NCBI GenBank assembly: GCA_012955965.1 | Contig: JABBZI010000003.1 | Span: forward strand, 167,793 to 231,792 | Length of the DNA stretch: 64,000 bases | Direction of reading: 5' to 3' | Source of the DNA: Clostridioides difficile | GTDB taxonomy: Bacteria; Bacillota; Clostridia; Peptostreptococcales; Peptostreptococcaceae | Shown here: piece by piece, positions 18,096 to 28,959 of the stretch | Numbering within the stretch: position 1 is the stretch's first letter | How the letters are laid out: each line of letters opens with the position of its first letter | Position numbers and translations under genes: made by a program | Notes under the pieces: generated by a model | The model's database searches: none | Seen by the model: the letters and a program-made list of their open reading frames with translations, nothing else | Told to the model about the DNA's origin: nothing

Positions 18096-18989
18096 TTATA
18101 TAATATTTAAAACGGCTCCATTAGAATCACAACATAACTCTTTTATTTCCCAGTCAGATTTTAATTTTGATAGATAGGTTTTCATATTATCCACAAAATT
18201 ATCATCATTTTCTTTTATCAAAGACATTATAGTAGGGCCGGCCCCACTTAAAAAGACTCCAATACTATTTAATTGCTCAGATTTTTCAACAATATCACTG
18301 TAGTTTTCAATTAGAGTTCCTCTATAATCTTGATGTAATTTATCTTGACAAGCCACTTTAAGAAGGTCAAAGTTTTTGTTTAGTAGAGCTGATACAAGTA
18401 AAGCAACTCTACTAACATTGAATACACCATCAGAGTATGGTATTTCCTTTGGTAAAACACCTCTAGCTTTTTCAGTTGATAACTTAAAATTAGGTATCAT
18501 TGCACAAAATTTAAGTTCGTTAGGAATTTCTATAATATCATAATGTATATTTTCATTATCAGTCACAGAGACAATCATATTTCCTAAAATTGCAGGAGCA
18601 ACATTATCTGGATGACCTTCTATTTCTGATGCTATATTTAGCAATTGACATTTATCCAAGTTAGCATTTGATAGAGCATTTGCAGCTATAACACCAGCTA
18701 CTATGCAAGATGCACTACTACCAAGGCCTCTACAGATAGGTATTTCACTTTGGATTTTAATTTTTATACCAGTAGGGATTTTATCTGGCTTAACTCTATC
18801 AAAAAAATACTTCATAGACGTATAAACTAAGTTATTTTCGTTTTTATAAGCATCTTCACAACCTTCTACTTCAAGACCATTTTCAATTTCTTCAATATAA
18901 AATTTATTATATATATTTAATGCAATTCCAAGACAATCAAATCCTGGACCGATATTAGCACTTGTTGCAGGAACTATAATCTCTAACAT
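18096..18989 (-). CDS. thrB: Homoserine kinase
   Basis: GHMP kinase that phosphorylates homoserine to O-phosphohomoserine for threonine synthesis. The N-terminal PATSANIGPGFDCLG strand, the ATP loop GLGSSA within PICRGLGSSAS, and the C-terminal FLSGAGPTIMS are diagnostic. The ATG at 18989 has AGGTG six bases upstream; a GTG three codons earlier overlaps that site. It begins nine bases after the thrC stop, so translation is coupled in a thrC-thrB operon under the upstream T-box. Length 297 aa is normal. Confidence 0.96.
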   Translation of the reverse strand: MLEIIVPATSANIGPGFDCLGIALNIYNKFYIEEIENGLEVEGCEDAYKNENNLVYTSMKYFFDRVKPDKIPTGIKIKIQSEIPICRGLGSSASCIVAGVIAANALSNANLDKCQLLNIASEIEGHPDNVAPAILGNMIVSVTDNENIHYDIIEIPNELKFCAMIPNFKLSTEKARGVLPKEIPYSDGVFNVSRVALLVSALLNKNFDLLKVACQDKLHQDYRGTLIENYSDIVEKSEQLNSIGVFLSGAGPTIMSLIKENDDNFVDNMKTYLSKLKSDWEIKELCCDSNGAVLNII

Positions 18990-18998
18990 AACAATCAC

Positions 18999-20480
18999 CT
19001 ATACTTTCAAGAATTTTTTTATAGCTAGTTTTAATTCATCTTTTTCACAAATATCTTTATGTAGTATTGCTGCATCTTTAAGATTTTTAATAGGTTTTGG
19101 TATATCCGTTTTAGAAATACTTGACAATCTATCAATTATAGCAAAGTCATCAAGGTTTTCAAAATCACAATCTATAGATTTTAGAACATCTTCAGAAAAC
19201 TTGAATGGACTTGCAGTACTTATAATAACAGTTTTTGTATTATCAGAAGTTTCTTTTTTGTACTTTTCATAACAATTGTATGCAACAGCAGTATGAGTAT
19301 CTATCAAATAGTTATAATTTTTAAATACATTATTTATTGTTTCTTTAACTTCTTTTTCATTTGAATATTCTCCATAAAATGAGGATAGATTTTTTTCCAT
19401 TTCTTCATTTATTTTGTAGACTCCATTATCATTAAGGTCAGATAATAGTTTATTTACAATATCAGTATTTCTATTTGATATCTCAAACAATAATCTTTCT
19501 AAATTACTAGATATTAATATATCCATAGAAGGAGAAGAAGTTAATTTTAATGTTCTATTTTTATCATAAGTACCAGTTTTAAAGAAATCATAAAGAACAT
19601 TATTATCATTTGATGCACATATCAATTTATTTATTGGAAGTCCCATTTGTTTTGCATAATATCCAGCTAAAATGTTACCAAAATTACCAGTTGGTACAAC
19701 AAAATTTATTTTATCATTTAACTTTATCTCATCTTTATCAACTAATTTCATATATGAATAAAAATAATATGCAACTTGAGGAAGAAGTCTTCCTATATTA
19801 ATTGAATTAGCAGAAGATAGTATGTAGTTACTATCTAATAGTTTTTGATTAAACTCTTTATCAGAAAAAATTTTCTTTACACCAGATTGTGCATCGTCGA
19901 AATTTCCTTTTATACCAACTACATATGTATTTTTTCCAGTCTGAGTCTTCATTTGAAGCTTTTGTACTGCACTTACACCATCTTCTGGGAAGAATACAAT
20001 TATCTTTATTTTATCAATATCTTTAAATCCCTCAAGTGCTGCCTTTCCTGTATCTCCAGATGTAGCAGTAAGAATCACAACATCTTTTTCTAAATTATCT
20101 TTTTTAATAGATGTTTTAAGAAGATGAGGCATTATAGTAAGTGCCATGTCTTTAAATGCTAAAGTTGGTCCATGATATAATTCCAAGAAATAAGCATCAT
20201 TTATTTTGTTTAATGGAGCTATACTAGTGCAATCAAACTTTTCATCATATGCATTTTCTATACAATCTTTAATCTCATCTTCAGTAAAATCACATAAAAA
20301 TTTACTAAGCACAAAAAATGCTATCTGAGAATATGTTAAATTCATTAAATCTATAAGTTCATTTTTAACATTTGGAAATTTACTTGGGACATAAAGACCA
20401 CCATCATTTGAGATTCCCTTTATTATTGCTTGTGATGCAGTTACTTTTTCTTCGGTGCCTCTTGTACTTGAATAATACAT
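18999..20480 (-). CDS. thrC: Threonine synthase
   Basis: PLP enzyme converting O-phosphohomoserine to threonine. The length of 493 aa matches the long bacterial class. The N-terminal YYSSTRGTEEKV and GGLYVP segments are typical. The Schiff-base Lys is K110 in GPTLAFKDMA, and TATSGDTGKAALEG binds the cofactor phosphate. GGAGGG precedes the ATG. It is first in the thrC-thrB operon and is preceded by a T-box leader. Homoserine dehydrogenase and aspartokinase are not in this window. Confidence 0.97.
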   Translation of the reverse strand: MYYSSTRGTEEKVTASQAIIKGISNDGGLYVPSKFPNVKNELIDLMNLTYSQIAFFVLSKFLCDFTEDEIKDCIENAYDEKFDCTSIAPLNKINDAYFLELYHGPTLAFKDMALTIMPHLLKTSIKKDNLEKDVVILTATSGDTGKAALEGFKDIDKIKIIVFFPEDGVSAVQKLQMKTQTGKNTYVVGIKGNFDDAQSGVKKIFSDKEFNQKLLDSNYILSSANSINIGRLLPQVAYYFYSYMKLVDKDEIKLNDKINFVVPTGNFGNILAGYYAKQMGLPINKLICASNDNNVLYDFFKTGTYDKNRTLKLTSSPSMDILISSNLERLLFEISNRNTDIVNKLLSDLNDNGVYKINEEMEKNLSSFYGEYSNEKEVKETINNVFKNYNYLIDTHTAVAYNCYEKYKKETSDNTKTVIISTASPFKFSEDVLKSIDCDFENLDDFAIIDRLSSISKTDIPKPIKNLKDAAILHKDICEKDELKLAIKKFLKV

Positions 20481-20565
20481 TTCTATAACCCTCCATATAT
20501 TTTAAATTTTTAATTAGCTAATTAAGTTGAGTACAGAATATTTTAAAAACTGAATTAAGGTAATA

Positions 20566-20830
20566 AAAAAAGACCCTCATCCCTAAAAAAGGGACGAGAA
20601 TCTGTTTCCCGCGGTTCCACCCAAATTGATTTTAAAAAATCCACTTGATACTTTAACGTAAGTAATAAAAACGTCTATTCCTACTAAAATCATTAAGATA
20701 ACTTCAGATAGAAGCTCATAGGTAGTTTTCAATCTTTCTAATTAGGGAAACATTTCAGCTAATAGTTTCCTTCTCTGGTAACCGATTCAGATTTACTCTT
20801 CCTAATCAAAGCCTTTCAATATTCTTAATA
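20566..20830 (-). promoter_or_regulatory. T-box leader of thrC-thrB
   Basis: On the minus strand the T-box core GGGTGGAACCGCGGG is at 20608-20622. It is followed by a 12-pair terminator stem (GATTCTCGTCCC with GGGATGAGGGTC) and a run of Ts ending near 20566. Stem I lies upstream, with AGGAAGAGTAAA and CCAGAGAAGG segments. A likely specifier, ACC (complement of 20721-20723, context CTACCTATG), reads threonine, in keeping with the genes. Uncharged tRNA-Thr would favour the antiterminator. Confidence 0.92.
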
Positions 20831-21038
20831 TTATTAATTATTCTAGATTATAAAACAGACAAAGTCAAGTATTAATATAAAAATTTGGAAAAAATATTTT
20901 TTAAATTGTAAAAAAATTGTAATCAAATTGAGTAATATAAAAATATTTTTTTAACTTTTTAAAATTCTTGGGAGTTTGTATTTTCATAGTAATGAAGGTA
21001 TTTTTAATATGATTAATCAGAAGAGAAGAGTTACATCT

Positions 21039-21052
21039 CTGTAATATTACAG
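21039..21052. promoter_or_regulatory. Palindrome CTGTAATATTACAG
   Basis: A perfect 14-base palindrome about 50 bases upstream of a good promoter, in a gene-free stretch (20831-21308) that is otherwise AT-rich and featureless apart from that promoter and a 12-pair stem at 21202-21254. A regulator site is possible. Confidence 0.3.
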
Positions 21053-21097
21053 TTTTATACTACACTATATTACAAAAAAAGTTTACAAAACTTTAAT

Positions 21098-21126
21098 TTG
21101 AAAAATGTAATTATATGGTATATGAT
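21098..21126 (+). promoter_or_regulatory. Sigma-A promoter for the 37-aa peptide gene
   Basis: TTGAAA, a 17-base spacer, then TATGAT. The transcript would have a leader of about 175 bases containing the stem ATTTAATTTGAA/TTCAAATTAAAT. Confidence 0.5.
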
Positions 21127-21308
21127 ATAAATATAAGTGAAAAATGTTAATATTTAAACTATTAATCGTAATTGACTTAATAAAAGTATATAATTAGGGA
21201 TATTTAATTTGAAGAAATTGTTAATATAAAATTACAGCTATATTCAAATTAAATTCACAAGTATTTCACATAATAATAGTATACTGTAAACAAAAGGAGG
21301 TATTAAAT

Positions 21309-21422
21309 ATGGGAATAGTACTTATAACAGCAGCATTAGTTTTGGTTATGTATGGACTTTCAATTCTATCATATATATCAGAAAACAATATATTAGAAGA
21401 CACTGTAAATGATAACCAATAA
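21309..21422 (+). CDS. Single-span membrane peptide, 37 aa
   Basis: GGAGG lies seven bases before the ATG. The product starts MGIVLITAALVLVMYGL, forming one membrane helix (residues 3-23), and ends in an acidic tail (NNILEDTVNDNQ). A 14-pair terminator follows directly, so it is an independent short transcription unit with its own promoter. No family is recognised. The fold is that of small membrane regulators or stress peptides. The tight promoter-gene-terminator arrangement makes it credible despite its length. Confidence 0.65.
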   Translation: MGIVLITAALVLVMYGLSILSYISENNILEDTVNDNQ

Positions 21423-21448
21423 GGTTTTAAATTATATAAATAAGTAAG

Positions 21449-21487
21449 AACTGTAAATAAAAGTTAATTTTATTTGCAGTTTTTTTA
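21449..21487 (+). terminator. Terminator of the 37-aa peptide gene
   Basis: AACTGTAAATAAAA pairs with TTTTATTTGCAGTT (one G-U pair) and is followed by TTTTTT. The remaining AT-rich stretch to trxB shows only weak repeats. Confidence 0.85.
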
Positions 21488-21720
21488 TATATATGTAAAA
21501 TAAAGTTAACTAATAGAAAATAATCCTTATATAGAAATAAAGGTTTATTAAAATTTTTATAATGATATATTAGTATAGTAATAAACTTTTAAACTAATAT
21601 TTTTTATCCACTAATAAAAAATAATGTTTTATTTATAGTATATATGGATAATAATAGTAAAGTATAAGAATAATGAGAATAATATAAAAGAAATAATAAT
21701 ATAAAGAGAGGTAAAACGTT

Positions 21721-22629
21721 ATGGTAGATATTATTGTAATTGGTGCTGGACCAGCAGGTTTAACTTCAGCAATTTATGCTATGAGAGCAGGATTAAGTGT
21801 AACAGTATTTGAAAAAAGTATTTATGGAGGTCAAGTTGCAAGTACATCTGAAGTAGAAAATTATCCAGCAGTTCAAAAGATTTCTGGAGTAGAATTTTCT
21901 AATAATATATATAATCAAGCTATCGCTCAAGGTGTTGATATTCAGTTTGATGAGGTTGAAGAAATAAATTTAGAAGGAAAAATAAAGGTTATAAAGACAT
22001 CTTCGGGTGAGCATAAAGCAAAGGCTGTCATTCTTGCAAATGGAGTTGAAAGACGTAAACTGGGCTGTGAGGGAGAAGAAAAATTTACAGGTAGAGGAGT
22101 ATCTTATTGTGCTACATGCGATGGAGCATTTTTTAAAGATAAGGAAGTAGCCATAGTAGGTGGAGGAAATACTGCCTTAGAAGATGCTTTATTTTTAGCT
22201 AACAACTGTACAAAGGTGTATTTAATTCATAGAAGAGATAGTTTTAGAGGTGAAGAAGTATTAGAAAAATCTGTAAAGGCAAGAAAGAATATTGAGATAC
22301 TTTATAGTCATGGTGTAGAAAAAATAGAAGGAGAAAAGACTGTATCAAAAATAGAAGTAAAGAATTTAAAAACTGAAGAGAAAAGAATCATAAATGTTAG
22401 TGGCATTTTCATTGCAATAGGTCTTAAACCTAATAATAAAATATTTGAAAATGTTCTTGACTTGGATGAAGGTGGATATATAGTTTCAGACGAATCTTGC
22501 ACAACATCAGTGGAAGGTGTGTATGTAGCAGGAGATAGTAGAACTAAATTTTTACGCCAAATAATAACAGCAGCATCAGATGGAGCAATTGCAGCTGTTC
22601 AAGCAGCTAATTATATAAATATTGAATAA
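21721..22629 (+). CDS. trxB: Thioredoxin reductase (NADPH type)
   Basis: Flavoenzyme passing electrons from NADPH through FAD to thioredoxin. The N-terminal FAD loop GAGPAGL, the redox-active CATC at residues 130-133, the NADPH loop GGGNTA near 147-152, HRRDSFRG near 170-177, and the C-terminal FAD segment GVYVAGD are all present. The intact NADPH motifs argue against the ferredoxin-dependent type found in some clostridia. Length 302 aa is normal. No thioredoxin gene is adjacent. AGAGAGG precedes the ATG. Confidence 0.94.
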   Translation: MVDIIVIGAGPAGLTSAIYAMRAGLSVTVFEKSIYGGQVASTSEVENYPAVQKISGVEFSNNIYNQAIAQGVDIQFDEVEEINLEGKIKVIKTSSGEHKAKAVILANGVERRKLGCEGEEKFTGRGVSYCATCDGAFFKDKEVAIVGGGNTALEDALFLANNCTKVYLIHRRDSFRGEEVLEKSVKARKNIEILYSHGVEKIEGEKTVSKIEVKNLKTEEKRIINVSGIFIAIGLKPNNKIFENVLDLDEGGYIVSDESCTTSVEGVYVAGDSRTKFLRQIITAASDGAIAAVQAANYINIE

Positions 22630-22644
22630 TATAAATTTAAAATA

Positions 22645-22694
22645 AAAATAGCCATAAATACTGAAAGATGTCTTTTAGTATTTATGGCTATTTT
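22645..22694. terminator. Bidirectional terminator between trxB and typA
   Basis: AAAATAGCCATAAATACT at 22645 is perfectly complementary to the arm at 22677-22694 (18 pairs). Confidence 0.85.
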
Positions 22695-22718
22695 ATCAAC
22701 TAGAGATAAATATATGCT

Positions 22719-24542
22719 TTATTTACCTTGTCTAGATTTATTATATCTTAATCTATCATGTTCATTTAAGAATCTTTTTCTAAGTCTTATAGAATCAGGT
22801 GTGATTTCAACTAATTCATCATCTTCTATAAATTCTAGAGCTTCTTCAAGAGTAAATATTCTAGGAGGAGATAATTTTATAGCATCATCTGAACCAGAAG
22901 CACGTACATTACTCATTTTCTTATTTTTACAAGGATTGACTACCATGTCATCCTTTCTAGAATTCATACCGATTATCATACCTTCATAAACTTCTACACC
23001 AGGGTCTACAAACATTACAGCTCTATCACTTAAAGCATTAAGAGAGTAACCCATAGTAACACCTGGTCCTTGTGCTATTAAGACACCATTTCCTCTTGAA
23101 GGTATTTCTCCTTTGAATTCTTCAAATTTTTCAAATGAACGAACTAAAGTACCTTCTCCACGAGTAGCATTTATAAATTCACTTCTATATCCTAAAAGAC
23201 CACGAGTAGGTGCCAAGAATTCTATTTTTACATAGTCTCCTTCTATTGACATAGATTCCATCATACCTTTTCTTAAGTTCAATTCGTTTATAATAGTACC
23301 AGAATAAACTTCAGGACAGTTTACAACAACTCTTTCTACCGGTTCCATCAGTTTTCCATCTTCTTTATGCATTAAAACTTCAGGCTTAGAAACACCAATT
23401 TCATAACCTTCACGTCTCATGTTTTCAAGTAGTATAGATAAGTGAAGTTCTCCACGTCCAGAAACTTTATATCCATCAGTAGTTTCAAGTGGTTCAACTT
23501 TAAGTCCAACATTTACTTCAAGTTCTTTTTCAAGTCTATCTTTTAAATGTCTAGTTGTAACAAATTTTCCACTTTTTCCAACAAATGGAGAGTCATTTAC
23601 TAAGAAGTTCATTGAAAGAGTAGGTTCCTCTATTCTTATCATCTCCATAGGTAGTGGATTATCTAAATCACATAGTGTTTCTCCTATAGATATATCTGGG
23701 ATACCAGATATAACTACTATTTCTCCACTAGTAGCTTCATCAACTTCAACTTGTTTTAAACCTTCATATACAGAAAGTTTTGATACTTTTCCTTTAGATA
23801 CAACAGAATCTTCTCTACATATAGCAACTTGTGTATTACTTTTAAGAGTACCTTTGTAAATTCTACCTATACCAAGTCTACCTACATAATCATCATATGC
23901 AAGGGCTGATATTTGGAACTGTAGAGGTTCATTGTCGTAATCAGGATAAGCTTCAACATGATTTACAATAGTTTTAAATAGAGGAGAAAGGTCTTCACTA
24001 TCATCATCCATTTCAAGTTTAGCTATACCTTGCTTAGCTATACCATATATTATAGGGAATTCACATTGTTCATCTGTTGCATTTAAGTCTACAAATAAAT
24101 CGAAAACTTCATTAACTACTTCTTCCGCTCTTTGGTCTTTTTTATCAATCTTGTTTATAAATAATATTGGTTTTAAACCGAACTCTAAAGATTTTTGTAA
24201 AACGAATCTAGTTTGAGGCATTGGGCCTTCACTAGCATCAACTAATAAAATAACTGTGTCAACAGTTTTCATAACACGTTCAACTTCAGAAGAGAAGTCG
24301 CTGTGTCCTGGAGTATCAACTATATTTATTTTGTAATCTTCATAGTTTATTGCACAGTTTTTTGAATATATAGTTATGCCTCTTTCTTTTTCAAGGTCGT
24401 TACTGTCCATAACGCAGTCTTTCACTACTTCATTCTTTCTAAAAACACCACTTTGAGAAAGGAACGCATCAACCAATGTTGACTTTCCAGCATCAACGTG
24501 GGCTATAACTGCGATATTTATAATTTTATGTTTTTGTGACAT
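22719..24542 (-). CDS. typA: Ribosome-associated GTPase TypA/BipA
   Basis: Translational GTPase that binds the 70S ribosome and helps 50S assembly and stress adaptation. G1 is [10 protein letters not shown]2 is RGITI, G3 is DTPGH and G4 is NKID. EF-G-like domains follow, with the TypA-specific C-terminus ([29 protein letters not shown], then [10 protein letters not shown]). The length of 607 aa is typical. GGGAG precedes the ATG. Single-gene unit, convergent with trxB. Confidence 0.97.
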   Translation of the reverse strand: MSQKHKIINIAVIAHVDAGKSTLVDAFLSQSGVFRKNEVVKDCVMDSNDLEKERGITIYSKNCAINYEDYKINIVDTPGHSDFSSEVERVMKTVDTVILLVDASEGPMPQTRFVLQKSLEFGLKPILFINKIDKKDQRAEEVVNEVFDLFVDLNATDEQCEFPIIYGIAKQGIAKLEMDDDSEDLSPLFKTIVNHVEAYPDYDNEPLQFQISALAYDDYVGRLGIGRIYKGTLKSNTQVAICREDSVVSKGKVSKLSVYEGLKQVEVDEATSGEIVVISGIPDISIGETLCDLDNPLPMEMIRIEEPTLSMNFLVNDSPFVGKSGKFVTTRHLKDRLEKELEVNVGLKVEPLETTDGYKVSGRGELHLSILLENMRREGYEIGVSKPEVLMHKEDGKLMEPVERVVVNCPEVYSGTIINELNLRKGMMESMSIEGDYVKIEFLAPTRGLLGYRSEFINATRGEGTLVRSFEKFEEFKGEIPSRGNGVLIAQGPGVTMGYSLNALSDRAVMFVDPGVEVYEGMIIGMNSRKDDMVVNPCKNKKMSNVRASGSDDAIKLSPPRIFTLEEALEFIEDDELVEITPDSIRLRKRFLNEHDRLRYNKSRQGK

Positions 24543-24752
24543 ATTTGTTGCTCCCTTCGATTAAAATAACTTACTAATTATATCACAATATATTATAAGG
24601 TACAAGGAGAAATAGATTAAAATGTATTAATATAGCTCAAATTGAACAAAAATGCTAGTTTTGTATATAAAAATTTATTCTGTTTAAAATTTTTTTTTAG
24701 ACAAATAATAACTTTATAAATGAAAATATTAATAAAAAGCAAAGGGTGATAT

Positions 24753-24995
24753 ATGTTGGAAGTAACAAAAATAATAATTAAATATTTTGCTAGCGAAAGT
24801 GACACTTTCTTAAAAGAAGAGATTTGTAATTTTGATGAGTTACTAGAATGGTCTCATAAATTTATTGAAGGCAAGAAGACAGAAGATGTTTTATATATAA
24901 AATCAAAAGAAAACTATAAAGTAAATGTGATTAAATCTTTGGAAATTAAAGAATTAGAAATAGTTGGAAAACAACATATACCACCATACATGTAA
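24753..24995 (+). CDS. Hypothetical protein, 80 aa
   Basis: Small soluble protein of unknown family with a Lys/Glu-rich second half and a C-terminal HIPPYM. GGGTGAT lies a few bases before the ATG. It is divergent from typA, about 210 bases apart, and precedes a DUF1450-like gene by 145 bases on the same strand. The upstream region is strongly AT-rich with no clear operator. I can support translation but not function. Confidence 0.6.
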   Translation: MLEVTKIIIKYFASESDTFLKEEICNFDELLEWSHKFIEGKKTEDVLYIKSKENYKVNVIKSLEIKELEIVGKQHIPPYM

Positions 24996-25140
24996 TAATA
25001 ATATACAAAATATCTATATAATGTTGATAATATGAAAAAAATGGTATATATGTAAAAAATTTATAACAAAAAATATTTTTATAAATTTTATATTTGGGTA
25101 TAAGATTATTAATTAGACATTAATTAGGAGGAACTTAAAT

Positions 25141-25332
25141 ATGATAAGAGTATGTCCAAACTGTTCAAATGTGGATGTAAATAAGTTAAAAACTTTAGTG
25201 GGAGAAGAAAATGTGAAGACTGGTTGTATAGGTCAATGTAGAGCATTTAAAAAAGAAGCTGTTGGGATAATAGATAATGAGCTTGAAATAAAAAAAACAG
25301 AAGCAGAATTCTTTGAAGCATGTAAGGAATAA
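25141..25332 (+). CDS. DUF1450/UPF0349-like cysteine protein, 63 aa
   Basis: Short protein with an N-terminal CPNC pair and a second pair in GCIGQC. It then has a strand-helix C-terminus with VGIIDNELEI and EEFFEACK-like ending, as in DUF1450 (YuzB-like) proteins, which have a thioredoxin-like ferredoxin fold. Function of the family is not established; the four cysteines suggest metal or redox chemistry. AGGAGGA precedes the ATG. A long terminator closes the unit before copA. Confidence 0.75.
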   Translation: MIRVCPNCSNVDVNKLKTLVGEENVKTGCIGQCRAFKKEAVGIIDNELEIKKTEAEFFEACKE

Positions 25333-25359
25333 ATTATAAATAGAATATAAATTATAATA

Positions 25360-25413
25360 AATAGAGTATATAAATTGTACAAAGATTAAACAATTTATAT
25401 ACTCTATTTTTAT
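25360..25413 (+). terminator. Terminator after the DUF1450-like gene
   Basis: AATAGAGTATATAAATTG at 25360-25377 is perfectly complementary to 25391-25408 (18 pairs), followed by TTT. Confidence 0.85.
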
Positions 25414-25501
25414 TTATATATTTAATTATGAGTATACTTTTCTAGTAAATACAAATAAATATAACTAATAAATTTATTTATAAAAAATTTATAAAAAAAT
25501 A

Positions 25502-25531
25502 TTGATTAAATATACCTATAGGGGGTATAAT
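25502..25531 (+). promoter_or_regulatory. copA promoter with a CsoR-type operator
   Basis: TTGATT (25502-25507), an 18-base spacer, then TATAAT (25526-25531). The spacer and -10 carry the near-palindrome TATACCTATAGGGGGTATA (25511-25529), which resembles the G-rich inverted repeat of the CsoR copper repressor. Copper would relieve repression. csoR itself is not in the window. Confidence 0.75.
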
Positions 25532-25632
25532 AAAAATATAGATTTCTAAATAAATAATTTATCAAGATTACATATCAAAGTACAAAATTATAAATTGCTT
25601 GAAAATACGTTAAAAGAAAGGACGGATTTATT

Positions 25633-28131
25633 ATGAGTTCAAATAAAGTAGTAGAAAGTTATAAAATTACAGGTATGACATGTGTAGCTTGTGCAAAGGC
25701 AGTGGAAAGAGTAACCAAAAAAATGGATGGAGTATATGACCAAAGCGTAAATATAGCTACTGAAAAACTTAAAATAGAATATGATAGTTCTAAAGTTAGT
25801 TTTGATGATATAAAACAGGTTGTAGAAAAAGCTGGATATGGAATTATAAAGGAAGAAAGTAATAAAAAAATTGATATGAAAATTGATGGAATGACGTGCG
25901 CAGCTTGTGCAAAAGCAGTAGAGAGAGTAGTAAAAAAATTAGATGGAGTAGAGAACATTAGTGTAAATATAGCAACAGATAAAGCTAATATAGACTATAA
26001 TCCATCAAAGGTAAAATTATCTCAAATAAAAGCAGCTATTGAAAAAGCTGGATATAAACCAATAGAAGAGGTACGAGATAAGGTCAATGTAGATGAAGAC
26101 AAATTAAGAAAAGAAAAAGAAATGAAGTCTTTATTTTTTAAATTTATAGTTGCAATAGTATTTGCAGTGCCATTGTTTTATATAGCAATGGGACCTATGA
26201 TAATAAAACCTATAGGACCATGGCCTTTACCAGAGATTATAAACCCTATGACGAATACTTTAAATTATGCATTAATTCAGCTGATTTTAGTAATACCAGT
26301 AATGATAGCTGGCTATAAATTTTATATAAATGGATTTAAAGCACTTTTTTCTTTAAGTCCTAATATGGATTCTTTAGTTGCAATTGGTACATTAGCAGCA
26401 TTTTTGTATAGCTTATACACAACAATACAAATAGCAAATGGACAAATTCAAGGTATGCACCACCATCAGTTATATTATGAAAGTGCAGGAATAATAATAG
26501 CACTTATTTTACTTGGTAAGTATTTAGAATCAAAATCAAAAGGAAAAACATCAGAAGCAATTAAAAAACTTATGGGATTACAACCAAAAACTGCAATAGT
26601 ATTAGTTGATGGTAAAGAAGTAGAGACTCCTATAGAAGAAGTAGGGATTGGAGATATAATATTAGTAAAGCCAGGAACTAAGATACCAGTAGATGGTGTT
26701 GTAATAGAGGGATATACATCAGTTGATGAATCTATGCTTACTGGAGAAAGTATACCAGTAGAAAAGAATGTTGGAAGTAAAGTTACAGGAGCTAGTATAA
26801 ATAAAAATGGAGTTATTAGGTTTAAGGCTGAAAAAATTGGTGGAGACACAGCTCTTGCTCAAATAATAAAATTAGTTGAAGATGCTCAAGGTACAAAGGC
26901 ACCTATTGCTAAACTTGCAGATACAGTGTCTGGATATTTTGTACCAATAGTAATTGCAATAGCAGTAGTAGCATCATTATTGTGGTTTTTAGTAGGTGGA
27001 AAAGATATAGTATTTGTACTTACTATCTTTATATCAGTACTTGTAATTGCTTGTCCTTGTGCACTAGGATTAGCAACACCAACTGCTATAATGGTTGGAA
27101 CTGGAAAAGGTGCAGAAAATGGTATATTGATAAAAGGTGGAGAAGCATTAGAATCTGCACATAAAGTAAATACAGTAATATTTGATAAAACAGGAACAAT
27201 AACAGAAGGAAAACCAAAGGTAACAGATATTGTATTAAATAATGTAGAAGAAGAATATCTTATTAAGATTGCTTCAAGTGCAGAAAAGGGTTCAGAACAT
27301 CCTCTTGGGGAAGCAATAGTAAGATATGGAGAAGAAGAGAATATAAAATTAGAAAAAGTTGATGACTTTAAAGCTATACCAGGTGCTGGTATACAAGTTA
27401 TTATAAATGATGAAAATATATTACTTGGAAATAAAAAACTCATGAATGACAATAATATTGCCCTTGAAGATTTAGAAGAAAAATCTAATACATTGGCAAG
27501 CCAAGGTAAAACACCTATGTATATAGCTGTAGATGGAAAATTGGCAGGAATAGTTGCAGTAGCAGATGTAGTTAAAGAAAGTAGTAAAAAAGCAATAGAA
27601 ATTCTTCATGATATGGGAATAAAAGTTGCAATGGTAACTGGAGACAATGTAAAAACTGCAAATGCTATAGCAACACAAGTAGGTATAGATATGGTATTAG
27701 CAGAAGTGTTACCAGAAGATAAGTCTAAAGAAGTTGAAAAATTGCAAAAGCAAGGTAAATTCGTTGCAATGGTAGGAGATGGAATAAATGATGCTCCAGC
27801 TCTTGCAAAGGCAGATATAGGTATAGCAATAGGAAGTGGAACAGATGTAGCAATCGAGTCTGCAGATATAGTACTTATGAAGAGTGACTTAATGGATGTT
27901 CCAACAGCAATTAAACTTAGTCATGAGACTATAAAAAATATAAAACAAAATCTATTTTGGGCATTTGGGTACAATACAATTGGTATACCTGTAGCAGCAG
28001 GATTATTGTATATATTTGGAGGACCTCTATTAAATCCTATGATTGCAGCAGCAGCTATGAGTTTAAGTTCAGTTTCAGTTGTTTCAAATGCACTTAGACT
28101 TAAAAATTTCAAAGCATATAAAAGAAATTAG
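25633..28131 (+). CDS. copA: Copper(I)-exporting P1B-type ATPase
   Basis: Pumps Cu+ out of the cell. Two N-terminal heavy-metal-binding domains carry GMTCVAC (Cys 17 and 20) and GMTCAAC (Cys 89 and 92). The membrane metal motif CPC is at 474-476, the phosphorylated Asp518 is in DKTGT, and [10 protein letters not shown] closes the ATP-binding domain. HP in SEHPLG is present, as expected for P1B ATPases. The length of 832 aa is standard for two-domain CopA. GAAAGGA precedes the ATG. The operator upstream indicates copper induction. No copZ chaperone is adjacent. Confidence 0.97.
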   Translation: MSSNKVVESYKITGMTCVACAKAVERVTKKMDGVYDQSVNIATEKLKIEYDSSKVSFDDIKQVVEKAGYGIIKEESNKKIDMKIDGMTCAACAKAVERVVKKLDGVENISVNIATDKANIDYNPSKVKLSQIKAAIEKAGYKPIEEVRDKVNVDEDKLRKEKEMKSLFFKFIVAIVFAVPLFYIAMGPMIIKPIGPWPLPEIINPMTNTLNYALIQLILVIPVMIAGYKFYINGFKALFSLSPNMDSLVAIGTLAAFLYSLYTTIQIANGQIQGMHHHQLYYESAGIIIALILLGKYLESKSKGKTSEAIKKLMGLQPKTAIVLVDGKEVETPIEEVGIGDIILVKPGTKIPVDGVVIEGYTSVDESMLTGESIPVEKNVGSKVTGASINKNGVIRFKAEKIGGDTALAQIIKLVEDAQGTKAPIAKLADTVSGYFVPIVIAIAVVASLLWFLVGGKDIVFVLTIFISVLVIACPCALGLATPTAIMVGTGKGAENGILIKGGEALESAHKVNTVIFDKTGTITEGKPKVTDIVLNNVEEEYLIKIASSAEKGSEHPLGEAIVRYGEEENIKLEKVDDFKAIPGAGIQVIINDENILLGNKKLMNDNNIALEDLEEKSNTLASQGKTPMYIAVDGKLAGIVAVADVVKESSKKAIEILHDMGIKVAMVTGDNVKTANAIATQVGIDMVLAEVLPEDKSKEVEKLQKQGKFVAMVGDGINDAPALAKADIGIAIGSGTDVAIESADIVLMKSDLMDVPTAIKLSHETIKNIKQNLFWAFGYNTIGIPVAAGLLYIFGGPLLNPMIAAAAMSLSSVSVVSNALRLKNFKAYKRN

Positions 28132-28156
28132 GTTAATAAGTTAAATAAAATGTATA

Positions 28157-28214
28157 AAAAAGGGCTATCTTTAAATTAAAAGAATTAATTTACAAGTTAA
28201 GATAGCTCTTTTTT
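28157..28214 (+). terminator. copA terminator
   Basis: AGGGCTATCTTTAA pairs with TTAAGATAGCTCT and is followed by TTTTT. Confidence 0.8.
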
Positions 28215-28290
28215 CATGTAAAATTCACAACAATGATATAAAATATAAGTAACATAGGAAATTTTAAATAAAATAGAAAGGATTGATAGA

Positions 28291-28959
28291 ATGAACTCGT
28301 CAATACTTGTAATTGAAGATGATTCAAATATACAAGAATTAATATCAGAATTTTTAAGTGCAGAAGGTTATCAAGTTGATACAGCCAATGATGGGTTGGA
28401 AGGTATACAAAAATTTAAGCAAGGAAGTTATGATTTAGTTATATTAGATATAATGATGCCAAATCTAGATGGTTATGGAGTTTGTAAAATGATAAGAAAA
28501 TCATCAAGTGTTCCAATTATATTTTTGACTGCTTTGAATGATGAAGGGGACCAACTTAAAGGGTTTGATTTAGAATGTGATGACTATATAACAAAGCCAT
28601 TTTCATTTAATCTTCTTATAAAAAGAGTAGAAGCTATTTTGAGAAGAAGTAACAAAACTATAAATGATAAATTTATAGTATTTGAAAAATTAAAGCTTGA
28701 TTTAAACACATATATAGCTGAGATAGATGGAGAACCTATAGAACTTACGCTAAAAGAGTTTAATATACTGAAAGCTCTAATAGAAAAGTATCCACAGGTT
28801 ATAACTAGAGAAGGTCTTTTAGATAGTATATGGGGTTATGACTATTATGGAGATACTAGGATTGTAGATGCACATATAAAAAATATAAGAAAAAAAATAT
28901 CATTACCATATATTAAAACTGTAAAAGGGATAGGATATACACTTGAGAAGGATATTTGA
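28291..28959 (+). CDS. OmpR-family response regulator
   Basis: A 222-aa two-domain regulator. The receiver has acidic residues D10 and D11, the phospho-acceptor D53 in VILDIMMP, a Thr in FLTAL and the Lys in ITKPF. The C-terminal winged helix has ELTLKEFNIL and the typical RIVDAHIKNIRKK recognition region. GAAAGGA precedes the ATG. Its end overlaps the kinase gene by 17 bases, so the two are coupled. Targets are unknown; no transporter is adjacent downstream, unlike bacitracin- or nisin-type systems. Confidence 0.94.
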   Translation: MNSSILVIEDDSNIQELISEFLSAEGYQVDTANDGLEGIQKFKQGSYDLVILDIMMPNLDGYGVCKMIRKSSSVPIIFLTALNDEGDQLKGFDLECDDYITKPFSFNLLIKRVEAILRRSNKTINDKFIVFEKLKLDLNTYIAEIDGEPIELTLKEFNILKALIEKYPQVITREGLLDSIWGYDYYGDTRIVDAHIKNIRKKISLPYIKTVKGIGYTLEKDI

